Positions 47,666 through 58,605 of a stretch of DNA of 64,000 nt are shown here, in pieces (positions within the stretch are counted from its first letter, which is position 1; every line of letters begins with the position of its first letter). The translations under genes and the position numbers were made by a program. This stretch comes from Burkholderia sp. 8Y (lineage in GTDB: Bacteria; Pseudomonadota; Gammaproteobacteria; Burkholderiales; Burkholderiaceae), in assembly GCF_902506145.1 (NCBI RefSeq), contig NZ_LR733520.1, positions 2,939,044-3,003,043 of the forward strand. Reading direction: 5' to 3'. The notes under the pieces were generated by a model. The model searched no databases, was not told the origin of the DNA, and worked only from the letters and a program-made list of their open reading frames with translations.

Positions 47666-48369
47666 AGGGCGGATGGCGTGGCGGCGTGGCGGCGGCATCG
47701 GCTGCGCTCGTCTGGATGACGGCGGGCGGCGCGCACGCGCAAGGCATGCCGAAACCAACTGATCTGGCGACGCAAAACGCCGTCGCCGATTACAACGCGG
47801 GCAACCTCGTCTCCGCGCGCTCGGAGTTTCGTCGCGCGGCTGAAAAGGGCAGCCGTCTCGCGCAATTCAATTACGCGATGATGCTGCTCAACGGCGAAGG
47901 CGGCGCCGCCGACGTGCCTGAGGGCAAGAAGTGGCTGCGCCGTGCCGCCGATGCAAACATGACGCACGCACAGTACGTCTACGGCAAGATGTACGACGAC
48001 GGCGAGTTCGTGGACAAGGATCCGGCGGAAGCGCACCGATGGTTCCTGCGCGCCGCGAATCAGGGGCACGTGCAGGCGGAACTGGCGCTCGCGAATCAGT
48101 TTCTGGACGGTCGCGGCACGGCTCGCGACAACACGCAGGCATTCACCTGGTACAAGAAGGCCGCGCAGGGCGGCGACATGACGGCGCAGTACGTCGCGGG
48201 ATCGTTCTACGAACGCGGCGGCGATGGCGTCGAGCGCAATCTAAACGTCGCGCGTGCGTACTATGCGGCGGCTGCCGCGCAAGGCGATCCGGCAGCGAAG
48301 CTCAAGTACTTGCAGCTGAGCGCCGAGCTCGAACAGCGGAAGCCGCCGCCGCAGGCGCAGCCGCAGTAA
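47662..48369 (+). CDS. Sel1-repeat (TPR-like) secreted protein
   Basis: A 235-residue protein starting MKGGWRGGVAAASAALVWMT, with a signal peptide ending around AHAQG, so periplasmic. About five Sel1 repeats follow, for example SRLAQFNYAMMLLNGEG, THAQYVYGKMYDDGEF, VQAELALANQFLDGRG and MTAQYVAGSFYERGGD. Sel1 repeats form superhelical scaffolds for protein binding. The tail is Pro/Gln-rich. It overlaps the aldolase stop (ATGA). The partner is unknown; the combination with an aldolase is conserved only by position here. It converges with rodA. Confidence 0.88.
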   Translation: MKGGWRGGVAAASAALVWMTAGGAHAQGMPKPTDLATQNAVADYNAGNLVSARSEFRRAAEKGSRLAQFNYAMMLLNGEGGAADVPEGKKWLRRAADANMTHAQYVYGKMYDDGEFVDKDPAEAHRWFLRAANQGHVQAELALANQFLDGRGTARDNTQAFTWYKKAAQGGDMTAQYVAGSFYERGGDGVERNLNVARAYYAAAAAQGDPAAKLKYLQLSAELEQRKPPPQAQPQ

Positions 48370-48381
48370 CCGCTTGCCGCG

Positions 48382-49542
48382 CTAGCTCTGCATCAGCCGC
48401 TTCTGCCGCGCGACGCTCATGATCAGCCCGACCGCCACGCCGAGCGTGGTCAATGCCGTGCCGCCATAACTCATGAACGGCAACGGCACGCCCACGACCG
48501 GCAGAATTCCGCTCACCATGCCGATGTTGACGAACGCGTAAGTGAAGAACGCGAGCGTGAGCGATCCGGCCAGTAGTCGCCCGAAGAAGGTCGCGCCGTT
48601 CGCCGCGATATACAGTCCGCGCGCGATCAGCGCCATGTAGAGAAAAAGCAGCACCAGCCCGCCCGCGAGCCCGAATTCTTCCGAAAACACGGCGAAGATG
48701 AAGTCCGTATGCTTTTCGGGGATGAATTCGAGGTGTGCCTGCGTGCCCTTCAGCCAGCCCTTGCCGAGCGTGCCGCCGGAACCGATCGCGATCACCGCCT
48801 GAATGGTGTGGAAGCCCTTGCCGAGCGGATCGGATGTCGGATCGAGCAGCGTGCAGATGCGATGCTTTTGATAATCGTGCATCAGCGGCCAGTTCACTTC
48901 GGGCTGGCAAATGCGGTCCTGAAACACCGCGACGCTCGCCACGACGATTACCGCCGCCGCGAGCACCGGCACGATCAGCTTGAAACTAAGCCCCGCGAAA
49001 TAGATGACGAACACGCCCGCCGCGAACACGAGCACCGCCGTGCCGAGGTCCGGCTGTTTCGCGATCAGGCCGACGGGCAGCACCAGAATCACGAAGCCGA
49101 CGATGTAATCCCACCAGCGAATGTTGCCTTCGCGCCGCTGGTAATACCACGCGAGCATGAGCGGCATCGCGATCTTCATGATTTCCGACGGCTGAATCAC
49201 CACGCCGACGTTCAGCCAGCGTTTCGCGCCCTTGCGCGTCAACCCGAACGCGGCCACGGCGACCAGCAGCGCGACGCCGACCGTATAAAGCGGCACGGCA
49301 AAGCGCATGAGCGTCTGCGGCGGAATGTTCGCGAGAATCCACATCAGGCCGAACGTCAGCAAGATGTTGCGCAGTTGGTCCTCCACGCGGCCCGGCACGT
49401 CGAGACTGGCGCTGTAAAGCGTCACGATGCCGACGCACAGCAGCAGGAAAACGATCAGCGCGAGCGGCCGGTCGAAGCCCGCGAACATGCGCTTCGCGCG
49501 CTCGATCCACGCGTGCTTGTCGAATTGCAAATGCACTTGCAT
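48382..49542 (-). CDS. rodA: Rod shape-determining glycosyltransferase RodA
   Basis: A 386-residue SEDS-family peptidoglycan polymerase. I used the ATG at 49542 (MQVHLQFDKHAWIERAKRMF); the frame extending to 49755 overlaps mrdA and is a shadow. About ten transmembrane helices are visible. SEDS signatures include GAKRWLNVGVVIQPSEIMKI, KQPDLGTAVLVFAAGVFVIY and the C-terminal LPFMSYGGTALTTLGVAVGL. It polymerises glycan strands for side-wall growth with PBP2. The start lies about 10 bases downstream of mrdA. It is the last gene of the mreBCD-mrdA-rodA operon. Confidence 0.97.
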   Translation of the reverse strand: MQVHLQFDKHAWIERAKRMFAGFDRPLALIVFLLLCVGIVTLYSASLDVPGRVEDQLRNILLTFGLMWILANIPPQTLMRFAVPLYTVGVALLVAVAAFGLTRKGAKRWLNVGVVIQPSEIMKIAMPLMLAWYYQRREGNIRWWDYIVGFVILVLPVGLIAKQPDLGTAVLVFAAGVFVIYFAGLSFKLIVPVLAAAVIVVASVAVFQDRICQPEVNWPLMHDYQKHRICTLLDPTSDPLGKGFHTIQAVIAIGSGGTLGKGWLKGTQAHLEFIPEKHTDFIFAVFSEEFGLAGGLVLLFLYMALIARGLYIAANGATFFGRLLAGSLTLAFFTYAFVNIGMVSGILPVVGVPLPFMSYGGTALTTLGVAVGLIMSVARQKRLMQS

Positions 49543-49552
49543 GCCGATTTCC

Positions 49553-51805
49553 TTATTCGTCGATGCCGCCGGTCGGGGCGAACGTGCGCACGCCGTTCTC
49601 CGCGTTGCCGCGCACCATCGTGGGCGTCGGCTCGGCTGGCGCGTTTTTCTGGCCGCGCTTGCGGCCGGGCGGCGTCGACGCAGGCAACGCGGCGGCTGGC
49701 GCGGACGCCGGGCGCCCGGCGGGTACAGCAGGCGCGGACGCCGCCTTGGCGACATTCGGATTGGACGCAGCGGACGGCGAGAACGCCGGCGACTGTTCCG
49801 CGACCGACGAAGGTAGCGCGGCCGCAGCCGGCGGTTGCGTGCCGCCGATCACCGGCAGCCCCGCATCTTCCGTCGCGGACGCGGCTGCCGCCACGGCGGC
49901 CGCTTCGGCGCCCGGTTTCATTCGGTCCACCAGGTAATAGTCGAGCACCTTCCGCGCGATCGGACCCGCTGATTCCGCGCCCCAGCCGCCGTTTTCGACG
50001 ATCAGCGCAAGCGCGATCTTCGGGTTCTCGGCGGGCGCGAACGCGATAAAGAGCGCGTGGTCCCGCAGATGCTCGGCCGTCGCGTGGCCGTGGTAGTTCG
50101 CGCCCTGAAGCGAGTAGACCTGCGCCGTACCCGTCTTGCCAGCCGCGAGGTAGGGCGCACCTGCGAAGACCTTCGCCGCCGTGCCGTTCGTCACCACGCC
50201 TTCCATGGCGCGCTTGATGACGTCGATGTCCTGCTGACGCACGGCTATCTTGTCGCTCGGGTCGCGCACGACCGGGCGTATCGCCTTGCTGATCGGATTT
50301 TCGATATCGCGCACGAGGTGCGGCTTCATGACGACGCCGTTGTTCGCCAGCGTGGCCGTGGCGTGCGCGAGTTGCAGAATGGTGAACGAGTTGTAGCCCT
50401 GACCGATGCCGAGGCTGATGGTCTCGCCTTCGTACCAACGCTGCTGCTCAGGTTTGCGATACGCCTTGCGCTTCCATTCCGTCGACGGAAGAATGCCGCG
50501 CGCCTCGCCCGCGATGTCGATGCCGGTAATCTGCCCGAAGCCCCACGGCTTCATGAAGCCGGCCATCGCGTTCACGCCGAGATCGCGCGCCAGCATGTAG
50601 AAGTACGTGTCGTTCGAGACGACGATCGCGCGGTTCATGTCCACCCAGCCCTGACCCGAACGCACGTCGTTGCGGAACGTGTGTCCGCCGAACGTGAAGT
50701 AGCCGGGATCCTGAAAGCCCCAGCCCGGCGTGCGCTTGTGCAGCGTGAGCGCGGCGAGCGCCATGAACGGCTTGTACGTCGAGCCCGGCGGATACGTGCC
50801 GTGCAGCGGGCGGTTCAGGAGCGGATGGTCCGGCGAGTTGTTGAGCGCGTCCCACGTCTGCTGGTCGATGCCATCGACGAACGAGTTCGGATCGAAGCTC
50901 GGCGCGGAGACGAAGGCGAGCACGTCGCCCGTGGAAGGCTCGACGGCCACGAGCGCGCCGCGCTTGCCCGCGAACGCCTGCTCGGCGACCTGCTGCAAGC
51001 CGATATCCAGCGACAGCACGAGGTTGTTGCCGGGCGTGGCCTGCGTGCGCGACATCGTGCGGACCGGGCGGCCGCCCGCCGTCACTTCCACTTCCTCGAA
51101 ACCGGTGAGCCCGTGCAGCTCGGTTTCGTAACTCTGCTCGACGCCGATCTTGCCGACGTAATCTGTGCCCTTGTAGTTGTTCGCGTCGAGACGTGGGTCG
51201 TAGTGATCGGAGTTCGCGTCGTTTTCGTCGCTTGCATCGTCGATGCGCTCCTGATCGCGCTGCGAAATGCGGCCGATATAGCCGATCACATGCGCGGCCG
51301 TCGTGCCGAGCGGATATTGGCGGAACAGACGCGCGCGCACTTCGACGCCGGGAAAGCGAAAGCGTTGGGCGGTGAACTTGGCGACTTCTTCGTCGGTGAG
51401 GCGCGTGCGGATCGGCAGGCTTTCGAAATTCTTCGAGTCCTCGAGCAGCTTCTTGAAACGCCGCCGGTCGCGCGAATCGATGGGAATGACCTGCGACAGT
51501 TCGTCGATGACTTCATCGAGCGTGCCGTTGATCTTCGACGGCGTGACTTCCAGCGTGTAGGCGGAGTAATTCTTCGCCAGGACGATACCATTGCGGTCCG
51601 TGATGATGCCGCGGTTCGGCACGATCGGCGCGACGGAAATGCGGTTCTCGTTGGCTTGCAGCGAATACTTGCTGAAGTGCCAGACCTGCAAATAGAGAAA
51701 GCGCAGGCCGATCAGCCCGAAGCAGACGAACACGAACAGTCCCGCCGCCGCGACGCGCAGGCGGAACTTCGACAACTGCTGCTCGGTGTTCTTGATTTCG
51801 GTCAT
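49553..51805 (-). CDS. mrdA: Penicillin-binding protein 2
   Basis: A 750-residue class B penicillin-binding protein, the transpeptidase for side-wall synthesis. One N-terminal helix (about 15-38) anchors it. The pedestal domain follows, and the transpeptidase site shows the nucleophile Ser342 in YPPGSTYKPF, SND in VVSNDTYFY and KTG in AAGKTGTAQ. After about residue 630 comes a 120-residue Ala/Pro/Ser-rich tail, ending GVRTFAPTGGIDE, that E. coli PBP2 lacks. It lies between mreD (90 bases) and rodA in the elongasome operon. Confidence 0.97.
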   Translation of the reverse strand: MTEIKNTEQQLSKFRLRVAAAGLFVFVCFGLIGLRFLYLQVWHFSKYSLQANENRISVAPIVPNRGIITDRNGIVLAKNYSAYTLEVTPSKINGTLDEVIDELSQVIPIDSRDRRRFKKLLEDSKNFESLPIRTRLTDEEVAKFTAQRFRFPGVEVRARLFRQYPLGTTAAHVIGYIGRISQRDQERIDDASDENDANSDHYDPRLDANNYKGTDYVGKIGVEQSYETELHGLTGFEEVEVTAGGRPVRTMSRTQATPGNNLVLSLDIGLQQVAEQAFAGKRGALVAVEPSTGDVLAFVSAPSFDPNSFVDGIDQQTWDALNNSPDHPLLNRPLHGTYPPGSTYKPFMALAALTLHKRTPGWGFQDPGYFTFGGHTFRNDVRSGQGWVDMNRAIVVSNDTYFYMLARDLGVNAMAGFMKPWGFGQITGIDIAGEARGILPSTEWKRKAYRKPEQQRWYEGETISLGIGQGYNSFTILQLAHATATLANNGVVMKPHLVRDIENPISKAIRPVVRDPSDKIAVRQQDIDVIKRAMEGVVTNGTAAKVFAGAPYLAAGKTGTAQVYSLQGANYHGHATAEHLRDHALFIAFAPAENPKIALALIVENGGWGAESAGPIARKVLDYYLVDRMKPGAEAAAVAAAASATEDAGLPVIGGTQPPAAAALPSSVAEQSPAFSPSAASNPNVAKAASAPAVPAGRPASAPAAALPASTPPGRKRGQKNAPAEPTPTMVRGNAENGVRTFAPTGGIDE

Positions 51806-51894
51806 GCAGGTTTCGCGAGGGGTTCGCGTTTCTTTCGCGATTCAAGTGTAGTCGGCGCGCGGGCGTTTATCGGTCGCCGTGTGGCGCGCGGCGC

Positions 51895-52407
51895 TCAGAT
51901 CGGGCGCGTGTCGTCGGGATCGGCTGCGCGCCGTTGCGGCATCAGGAGCAGGAAACTCGCGATCGGCCAGAGCAGCGCCTCGACGAATCCGTTGGTCAGG
52001 TAACTCCAGCCGGGAAACGCCGCGCCGGTCATCAGACGGATGATGAACGGCACGAGATGCGCGCCGATCAGCAGCGGAGCGACGACGAACGTCTGCACCG
52101 GCAGCGACATCCACAGCACGCGCCGGTGAATGGTGATCGCGCCGTAGGACAAGAGCGTGTACGCGAGCGCGTGCTCGCCGAGCAGGTTCGCGCTATGGAC
52201 GTCCATCAGGAGCCCGAGCAGGAACGCGATGCCCATGCCAACCTTGCGCGGCTGCTGCACGTTCCAGAAGAGCAGCACGAGCGCGACAAAATCCGGCACG
52301 CCGACGAGCCGGCCCCAGGGCACCAGATTCAGCAGAAACGCAGCGGCCAGGCTGAACGTGATGAAGTACGGATTGACCGGCTGAAGAATGTACTGCGGAC
52401 GGTTCAT
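51895..52407 (-). CDS. mreD: Rod shape-determining protein MreD
   Basis: A 170-residue membrane protein beginning MNRPQYILQPVNPYFITFSL. About five hydrophobic helices and the family stretch LVPWGRLVGVPDFVALVLLF identify it. MreD helps link cytoplasmic MreB to MreC and the RodA-PBP2 synthases. Its ATG overlaps the mreC stop (ATGA, 52407-52404), so the two are translationally coupled. The C-terminus ends in RRAADPDDTRPI. Confidence 0.93.
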   Translation of the reverse strand: MNRPQYILQPVNPYFITFSLAAAFLLNLVPWGRLVGVPDFVALVLLFWNVQQPRKVGMGIAFLLGLLMDVHSANLLGEHALAYTLLSYGAITIHRRVLWMSLPVQTFVVAPLLIGAHLVPFIIRLMTGAAFPGWSYLTNGFVEALLWPIASFLLLMPQRRAADPDDTRPI

Positions 52408-53516
52408 CGCGCGGCTCCCGACGATGCGGGTTTCGGCGCGTGCGCCTTCTTGCCCGTTTTGGCCGATGCGCTCGATGCCGCCTTCGGCGCGGCAGGCTTC
52501 GCCGCAGGATTCGCGGCGGGCGTCGACGCAGCCGCCGCCACTGAGGCGCTCGCCGGCGCAGACGCGGCGGTCGCGGCGCTCGCACCCGCAGCGGCCTTCG
52601 GCGCGGGCTTCTTCTTGCCCTTGTTTTCCTTCGCTTCCTTGGCGGCAGCGGCGGCTTCGACTTCGATCGGGTTCGGCGGCACGTTGACGTTGTAATGCAG
52701 CACGAGCAGCTGGCGCGCGCCGCGCACCGCAGCGACCGGCACACAGACGACACGCGCGAAAGCCGTATCCGCCTGCTTGTCGACGCGCAGCACTTTTGCC
52801 ACCGCGAGCCCCGGCGGATACACGCCGTCGAGTCCGCTCGTCACGAGCTGATCGCCGACCTGCACGTCCGCGCTGATCGGCACGAAGCGCAGATCGAGCG
52901 TGTCGCCCTTCGGCGTGCCGTAGATGACGCTGCGCAGCCCCGTGCGCGCGATCTGCACCGGCACGGCCTGGTCCTTGTCGGTCAGCAGCGTGACTTCAGA
53001 TTGCAGCGGAAAGACGCGCGTGACTTGCCCGATCACGCCTTCTTCGTCGACGACAGGCGCGCCGTCCTGAATGCCTTGCTGCGAGCCCTTGCCGATGACG
53101 ACCTTCTGCGTGAAAGGATCGCGCGTGTCGTACTGGATTTCAGCGGGCGTGGTTTGCGTGGTCGCACGCGATTGCAGGTTCAAGAGCGCCCGCAAATGCG
53201 CGTTCTCGGTGTTCAATTGCGCGGCGTCGCCCGCCTTGATGGACAGTTCGAGATTCTTGTCGGCGAGCTTGCGGTTTTCGCTGCGCAAGGTTGCGCTCGT
53301 GACGGCGAGATCGGCGGCGCCCATGAAGATGTCGCGCGGAACCAGCGCCGCGCGCTGCAACGGATACAGCCCGGCGCCGAGCATGCCGCGCACGATTTCG
53401 AGTGTGTTGAAGCGGACGTCCGTGACCAGCAGCGCGATGGCCAGCACCACGAAGAAAATGAGGCGCGCGAGCGCCGAAGGGCCTTGCTTGAAAAGTGGCG
53501 GCGGACTGTATTCCAT
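52404..53516 (-). CDS. mreC: Rod shape-determining protein MreC
   Basis: A 370-residue protein from the ATG at 53516 (MEYSPPPLFKQGPSALARLI). A short N-terminal tail and one helix anchor it, then a coiled coil (about 65-105) and the periplasmic beta-barrel core (KVVIGKGSQQGIQDGAPVVD ... VTLLTDKDQAVPVQI). From about residue 275 a Lys/Ala/Pro-rich tail of nearly 100 residues (for example KEAKENKGKKKPAPKAA) follows, absent in E. coli MreC. MreC activates PBP2. It is coupled to mreD by an ATGA overlap and lies 197 bases after mreB. Confidence 0.95.
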   Translation of the reverse strand: MEYSPPPLFKQGPSALARLIFFVVLAIALLVTDVRFNTLEIVRGMLGAGLYPLQRAALVPRDIFMGAADLAVTSATLRSENRKLADKNLELSIKAGDAAQLNTENAHLRALLNLQSRATTQTTPAEIQYDTRDPFTQKVVIGKGSQQGIQDGAPVVDEEGVIGQVTRVFPLQSEVTLLTDKDQAVPVQIARTGLRSVIYGTPKGDTLDLRFVPISADVQVGDQLVTSGLDGVYPPGLAVAKVLRVDKQADTAFARVVCVPVAAVRGARQLLVLHYNVNVPPNPIEVEAAAAAKEAKENKGKKKPAPKAAAGASAATAASAPASASVAAAASTPAANPAAKPAAPKAASSASAKTGKKAHAPKPASSGAAR

Positions 53517-53713
53517 GGTCAGCGCCGAAGGCGTGAGCGGTTGGATGTTGCTGCAGGCTGTTTCGCTTGTGGCGGGACCTGCCCTACGCTGTTTCGACAA
53601 AGGCCCGGACTGATGCCGGGCCGTGCGCGCGTCGCGTTACGCTGAATGCCTGGGCGTCTGCTTCGGCGTTGCGTGATACGCGAACACGCACGCGGCAACG
53701 CCGAAGACTGCGA

Positions 53714-54757
<1,044 letters not shown>

Positions 54758-55134
54758 TCAAAAATCCTGTCTCGCTGGGTAGCCGTGCCTCGCTAAGAGC
54801 GCCGGGGACGGCAGCGGAAAAAATAACGGTTTGCCGGACGGCGAAACGGGCCGCCGTGATTGCAAATCCGAGCAGAAATCTACCGCGGAACTGAACATGC
54901 CACGCAAACGTTTCTCGGAATGCATCCATCCAGGGAGAAAGCCGCTGACAGGTCGATCCGGATGTGGGTCGAACGTGTAATGATACCTTATAATTTGGGG
55001 GTTTCTATAGGAAAAGGACGGCACTTTTTGCCATCCTCGGCCCCGCTTCGACGGCTTTCCGCCAAGATCGTAACTGTCTGTTACAGCGAACGTTTTTGGC
55101 GCGGGAGTTGTTCATGTTTTTCTCCGGTGATCCC
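54758..55134. promoter_or_regulatory. Divergent promoter region of mreB and gatCAB
   Basis: This 377-base region separates two divergent essential operons. A perfect TATAAT occurs at 54988-54993 in an AT-rich patch. For rightward transcription no good -35 lies 16-18 bases upstream of it. Leftward the same patch reads as overlapping -10-like hexamers (TATAAG, TATCAT). Promoters for both operons are therefore likely near 54960-55010, but exact assignment is uncertain. Confidence 0.5.
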
Positions 55135-55434
55135 ATGTCATTGACCCTGACCGACGTTAAACGCATCGCGCATCTCGCGCGGCTGGAACTGCCCGACCAC
55201 GAGGCCGAACCGACGCTTGCGCGGCTCAACGACTTCTTCGGTCTCGTCGAGCAGATGCAGGCCGTCGACACCGCCGGCATCGAGCCGCTCGCGCATCCTA
55301 TCGATGCCATCGAGGAAGTCGCGCTGCGCCTGCGCGACGACGCAGTCTCAGAGCGGATCGAGCGCGAAGAGTTCCAGCGTTGCGCGCCGGCCGTGCAAGA
55401 CGGGCTCTATCTCGTGCCGAAGGTGATCGAGTGA
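55135..55434 (+). CDS. gatC: Asp-tRNA(Asn)/Glu-tRNA(Gln) amidotransferase subunit C
   Basis: A 99-residue GatC from the ATG at 55135 ([20 protein letters not shown]). An upstream in-frame ATG at 55096 gives an atypical lead. The conserved [20 protein letters not shown] and the PLAHP turn identify it. GatC is a belt-like stabiliser that holds GatA and GatB together. It is the first gene of gatCAB, whose presence means this organism makes Gln-tRNA and/or Asn-tRNA by transamidation. Confidence 0.96.
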   Translation: MSLTLTDVKRIAHLARLELPDHEAEPTLARLNDFFGLVEQMQAVDTAGIEPLAHPIDAIEEVALRLRDDAVSERIEREEFQRCAPAVQDGLYLVPKVIE

Positions 55435-55524
55435 ACGCGGCGCACCGGCCGCATCGGCGGTATGGGCCCCTCGGAACAACGATCTCGCGCGTGGCGTGAA
55501 GCGCCCGCTCATCAGGGAACTGCA

Positions 55525-57015
55525 ATGCATCAGAAAAGCTTGACCGAACTGCGCGCCGCGCTCGACTCGAAGGCCATTTCCGCCGTCGAGCTGGCGCAGT
55601 CGTACCTGCAACGCATCGAAGCCGCGAAGGACTTGAACGCGTTCATCGGCGTGAATCCGGATCTCACGCTCGAGCAGGCCAAAGCCGCCGACGCGCTCAT
55701 CGCGCAAGGCAACGCCGGTCCGCTCGCCGGCCTGCCGATCGCGCATAAGGACGTGTTCGTCACGCGCGGCTGGGCGTCGACGGCAGGCTCCCACATGCTG
55801 GAAAACTACGCGAGCCCGTTCGATGCCACCGTCGTCAAGCGCCTGAACCGCGCCGGCATGGTGTGTCTCGGCAAGACGAACATGGACGAGTTCGCCATGG
55901 GCTCGTCGAACGAGAACTCGTACTTCGGCGCGGTCAAGAATCCGTGGGACGTGAAGGCCGTGCCGGGCGGATCGTCGGGCGGATCGGCTGCGGCCGTCGC
56001 CGCGCGCCTCGCGCCCGCCGCGACCGGCACCGACACCGGCGGCTCCATCCGGCAGCCCGCGTCGTTCACCGGCATCACCGGCATCAAGCCGACGTATGGC
56101 CGCGTGTCGCGCTACGGGATGATCGCGTTCGCGTCGTCGCTCGATCAGGGCGGCCCGATGGCGCAGACCGCCGCCGACTGCGCGCTGCTGCTCAACGCAA
56201 TGGGCGGCTTCGACGAGCGCGACTCCACGAGCCTGCAACGCGATAACGAGGATTACACGCGCTATCTCGGCCAGAACTGGAGCGAAGATGCCGGCAAGCC
56301 GTTGAAGGGCCTGCGCATCGGCATGCCGAAAGAGTACTTCGGCGCGGGCCTGGCCGACGACGTGCGCGCCGCCATCGACGCGGCACTGAAGCAATACGAA
56401 GCCCTCGGCGCCACGCTCGTGGAAGTGTCGCTGCCGAAGACCGAGCTTTCGATCCCCGTGTACTACGTCATCGCGCCGGCGGAGGCTTCGTCGAACCTGT
56501 CGCGCTTCGACGGCGTGCGCTACGGGCATCGCGCGGCTGAATACCGCGACTTGCTCGATATGTACAAGAAGTCGCGCGCACAAGGTTTCGGGCCGGAAGT
56601 GAAGCGCCGGATTCTGGTCGGCGCGTACGTGTTGTCGCACGGCTATTACGACGCGTACTACCTGCAAGCGCAGAAGATTCGCCGCATCATCGCGCGCGAT
56701 TTTCAGGAAGCGTTCAAGCAGTGCGACGTCATCATGGGGCCGGTCGCGCCTTCGGTAGCGTGGAATCTCGGCGAGAAAACCGACGATCCCGTGCAGATGT
56801 ATCTCGCCGACATTTACACGCTCTCTGTGAGCCTCGCGGGCCTGCCCGGCATGAGCGTGCCGTGCGGTTTCGGCGCGGGCGCGAATGCGAAGCGGCCGGT
56901 CGGTCTGCAGATCGTCGGCAACTATTTCAACGAAGCCCGGATGCTCCAGGTCGCCGACGCGTTCCAGCGCGCGACCGACTGGCACCGCAAGGCACCATCG
57001 GCATCGGGAGTGTGA
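55525..57015 (+). CDS. gatA: Asp-tRNA(Asn)/Glu-tRNA(Gln) amidotransferase subunit A
   Basis: A 496-residue amidase from the ATG at 55525 ([20 protein letters not shown]); AGGGAA lies upstream. The Ser-cisSer-Lys triad is visible: Lys in [12 protein letters not shown] and the serines in [20 protein letters not shown] and [16 protein letters not shown]. It releases ammonia from glutamine and channels it to GatB. gatB starts 2 bases after its stop. A 90-base gap with gatC contains nothing notable. Confidence 0.98.
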   Translation: MHQKSLTELRAALDSKAISAVELAQSYLQRIEAAKDLNAFIGVNPDLTLEQAKAADALIAQGNAGPLAGLPIAHKDVFVTRGWASTAGSHMLENYASPFDATVVKRLNRAGMVCLGKTNMDEFAMGSSNENSYFGAVKNPWDVKAVPGGSSGGSAAAVAARLAPAATGTDTGGSIRQPASFTGITGIKPTYGRVSRYGMIAFASSLDQGGPMAQTAADCALLLNAMGGFDERDSTSLQRDNEDYTRYLGQNWSEDAGKPLKGLRIGMPKEYFGAGLADDVRAAIDAALKQYEALGATLVEVSLPKTELSIPVYYVIAPAEASSNLSRFDGVRYGHRAAEYRDLLDMYKKSRAQGFGPEVKRRILVGAYVLSHGYYDAYYLQAQKIRRIIARDFQEAFKQCDVIMGPVAPSVAWNLGEKTDDPVQMYLADIYTLSVSLAGLPGMSVPCGFGAGANAKRPVGLQIVGNYFNEARMLQVADAFQRATDWHRKAPSASGV

Positions 57016-57017
57016 AC

Positions 57018-58487
57018 ATGCAGTGGGAAGTCGTCATCGGTCTGGAAACGCACGCGCAGTTGTCCACCGTCTCCAAGATTTTCTCGGGCGCGCCCACGCA
57101 GTTCGGCGCCGCGCCGAACACGCAGGCATCTCCTGTGGATCTCGCGCTGCCGGGCGTGCTGCCGGTCATGAACCGCGGCGCCGTCGAGCGCGCGATCCGC
57201 TTCGGGCTCGCCATCGGCGCGCACATCGCGCCGCGCAGCATCTTCGCGCGCAAGAACTACTTCTATCCGGATCTGCCGAAGGGCTATCAGATCAGCCAGT
57301 ACGAGATTCCAGTCGTGCAGGGCGGCCAGATTACGATCCACGTGCCCGCCAACGAAAAGGCCGGCAAGGAAGCGTACGAAAAAACCGTCAACCTGACGCG
57401 CGCGCATCTGGAAGAAGACGCCGGCAAGTCGCTGCACGAAGACTTCGCGGGCATGACAGGCATCGACCTGAACCGCGCGGGCACGCCGCTGCTCGAGATC
57501 GTCACGGAGCCGGAAATGCGCAGCGCCGCCGAAGCGGTGGCGTATGCGAAGGCGCTGCACGGTCTCGTCATGTGGCTCGGCATCTGCGACGGCAACATGC
57601 AGGAAGGCTCGTTCCGGTGCGATGCGAACGTATCGGTGCGTCCGGTCGGCCAGAAGGAATTCGGCACGCGCGCCGAGATCAAGAACCTGAACTCGTTCCG
57701 CTTCCTCGAAGAAGCCATTCAGTATGAAGTGCGCCGTCAGATCGAACTGATCGAAGACGGCGGCACCGTCGTGCAGGAAACGCGTCTGTACGATCCGGAC
57801 AAGCGCGAAACGCGCTCCATGCGCAGCAAGGAAGACGCGCACGACTACCGCTATTTCCCCGACCCCGATCTGATGCCGCTCGTCATCGAGGAAAGCTGGG
57901 TGTCGCGCGTGCGGTCTGAGATGCCGGAGCTGCCGGCGGACATGCAGAAGCGTTTCGTCGATACCTACGGCCTCACGTCCTATGACGCCGGCGTGCTTAC
58001 GTCGTCGAAGGCGATGGCTGCGTACTTCGAAGCGGTGGTCATGAAGGCGGGCGCGGCGCAGGCGAAGATCGCCGCGAACTGGCTGATGGGCGAGCTCTCC
58101 GCGCAGCTCAACCGCGAATCGCTGGACATCGCGCAGTCGCCGGTGTCCGCCGCGCAGCTCGCGCTCGTGCTGCAACGCATCGCGGACGGCACGATCTCGA
58201 ACAAGATCGCAAAGGACATCTTCCAGTCGATCTGGGAAGAGAAGGCAACCGACGAAGCCGCGGCGGATCGCATTATCGAGGCGAAAGGGCTGAAGCAGAT
58301 TTCCGACACCGGCGCGCTCGAAGCGATCATCGACGAAGTGCTCGCCGCCAACCAGAAGTCCGTGGACGAATTCCGCGCGGGCAAGGAGAAGGCGTTCAAT
58401 GCGCTGATCGGCCAGGCCATGAAGGCGACGAAGGGTAAAGCCAATCCGCAGCAGGTCAATGAATTGCTGAAGAAAAAGCTGGGCTGA
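57018..58487 (+). CDS. gatB: Asp-tRNA(Asn)/Glu-tRNA(Gln) amidotransferase subunit B
   Basis: A 489-residue GatB from the ATG at 57018 ([20 protein letters not shown]); the longer frame from 56721 overlaps gatA and is a shadow. Typical lines are [40 protein letters not shown] and [13 protein letters not shown]. The C-terminal YqeY-like tail domain (about 340-489) contacts the tRNA. GatB phosphorylates and amidates the misacylated Glu or Asp. A hairpin terminator lies 58 bases past the stop. Confidence 0.98.
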   Translation: MQWEVVIGLETHAQLSTVSKIFSGAPTQFGAAPNTQASPVDLALPGVLPVMNRGAVERAIRFGLAIGAHIAPRSIFARKNYFYPDLPKGYQISQYEIPVVQGGQITIHVPANEKAGKEAYEKTVNLTRAHLEEDAGKSLHEDFAGMTGIDLNRAGTPLLEIVTEPEMRSAAEAVAYAKALHGLVMWLGICDGNMQEGSFRCDANVSVRPVGQKEFGTRAEIKNLNSFRFLEEAIQYEVRRQIELIEDGGTVVQETRLYDPDKRETRSMRSKEDAHDYRYFPDPDLMPLVIEESWVSRVRSEMPELPADMQKRFVDTYGLTSYDAGVLTSSKAMAAYFEAVVMKAGAAQAKIAANWLMGELSAQLNRESLDIAQSPVSAAQLALVLQRIADGTISNKIAKDIFQSIWEEKATDEAAADRIIEAKGLKQISDTGALEAIIDEVLAANQKSVDEFRAGKEKAFNALIGQAMKATKGKANPQQVNELLKKKLG

Positions 58488-58545
58488 GTCGGCGGGCAAC
58501 GGCGCGTTTTTGCGCAGAGTCTCTGATTCGGGAGCGTAAGACTTA

Positions 58546-58583
58546 CGGGCTGTTGCCGGTCGAGCTGGGCAGCGGCCCGTTTT
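58546..58583 (+). terminator. Intrinsic terminator after gatB
   Basis: CGGGCTGTTGCC and GGCAGCGGCCCG form a 12-bp stem including two G-T pairs, with a ten-base loop and a TTTT tail. It ends the gatCAB transcript before ppk2, which begins 22 bases later. Confidence 0.75.
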
Positions 58584-58605
58584 CATTGCACACGCGAAAA
58601 CAGAC

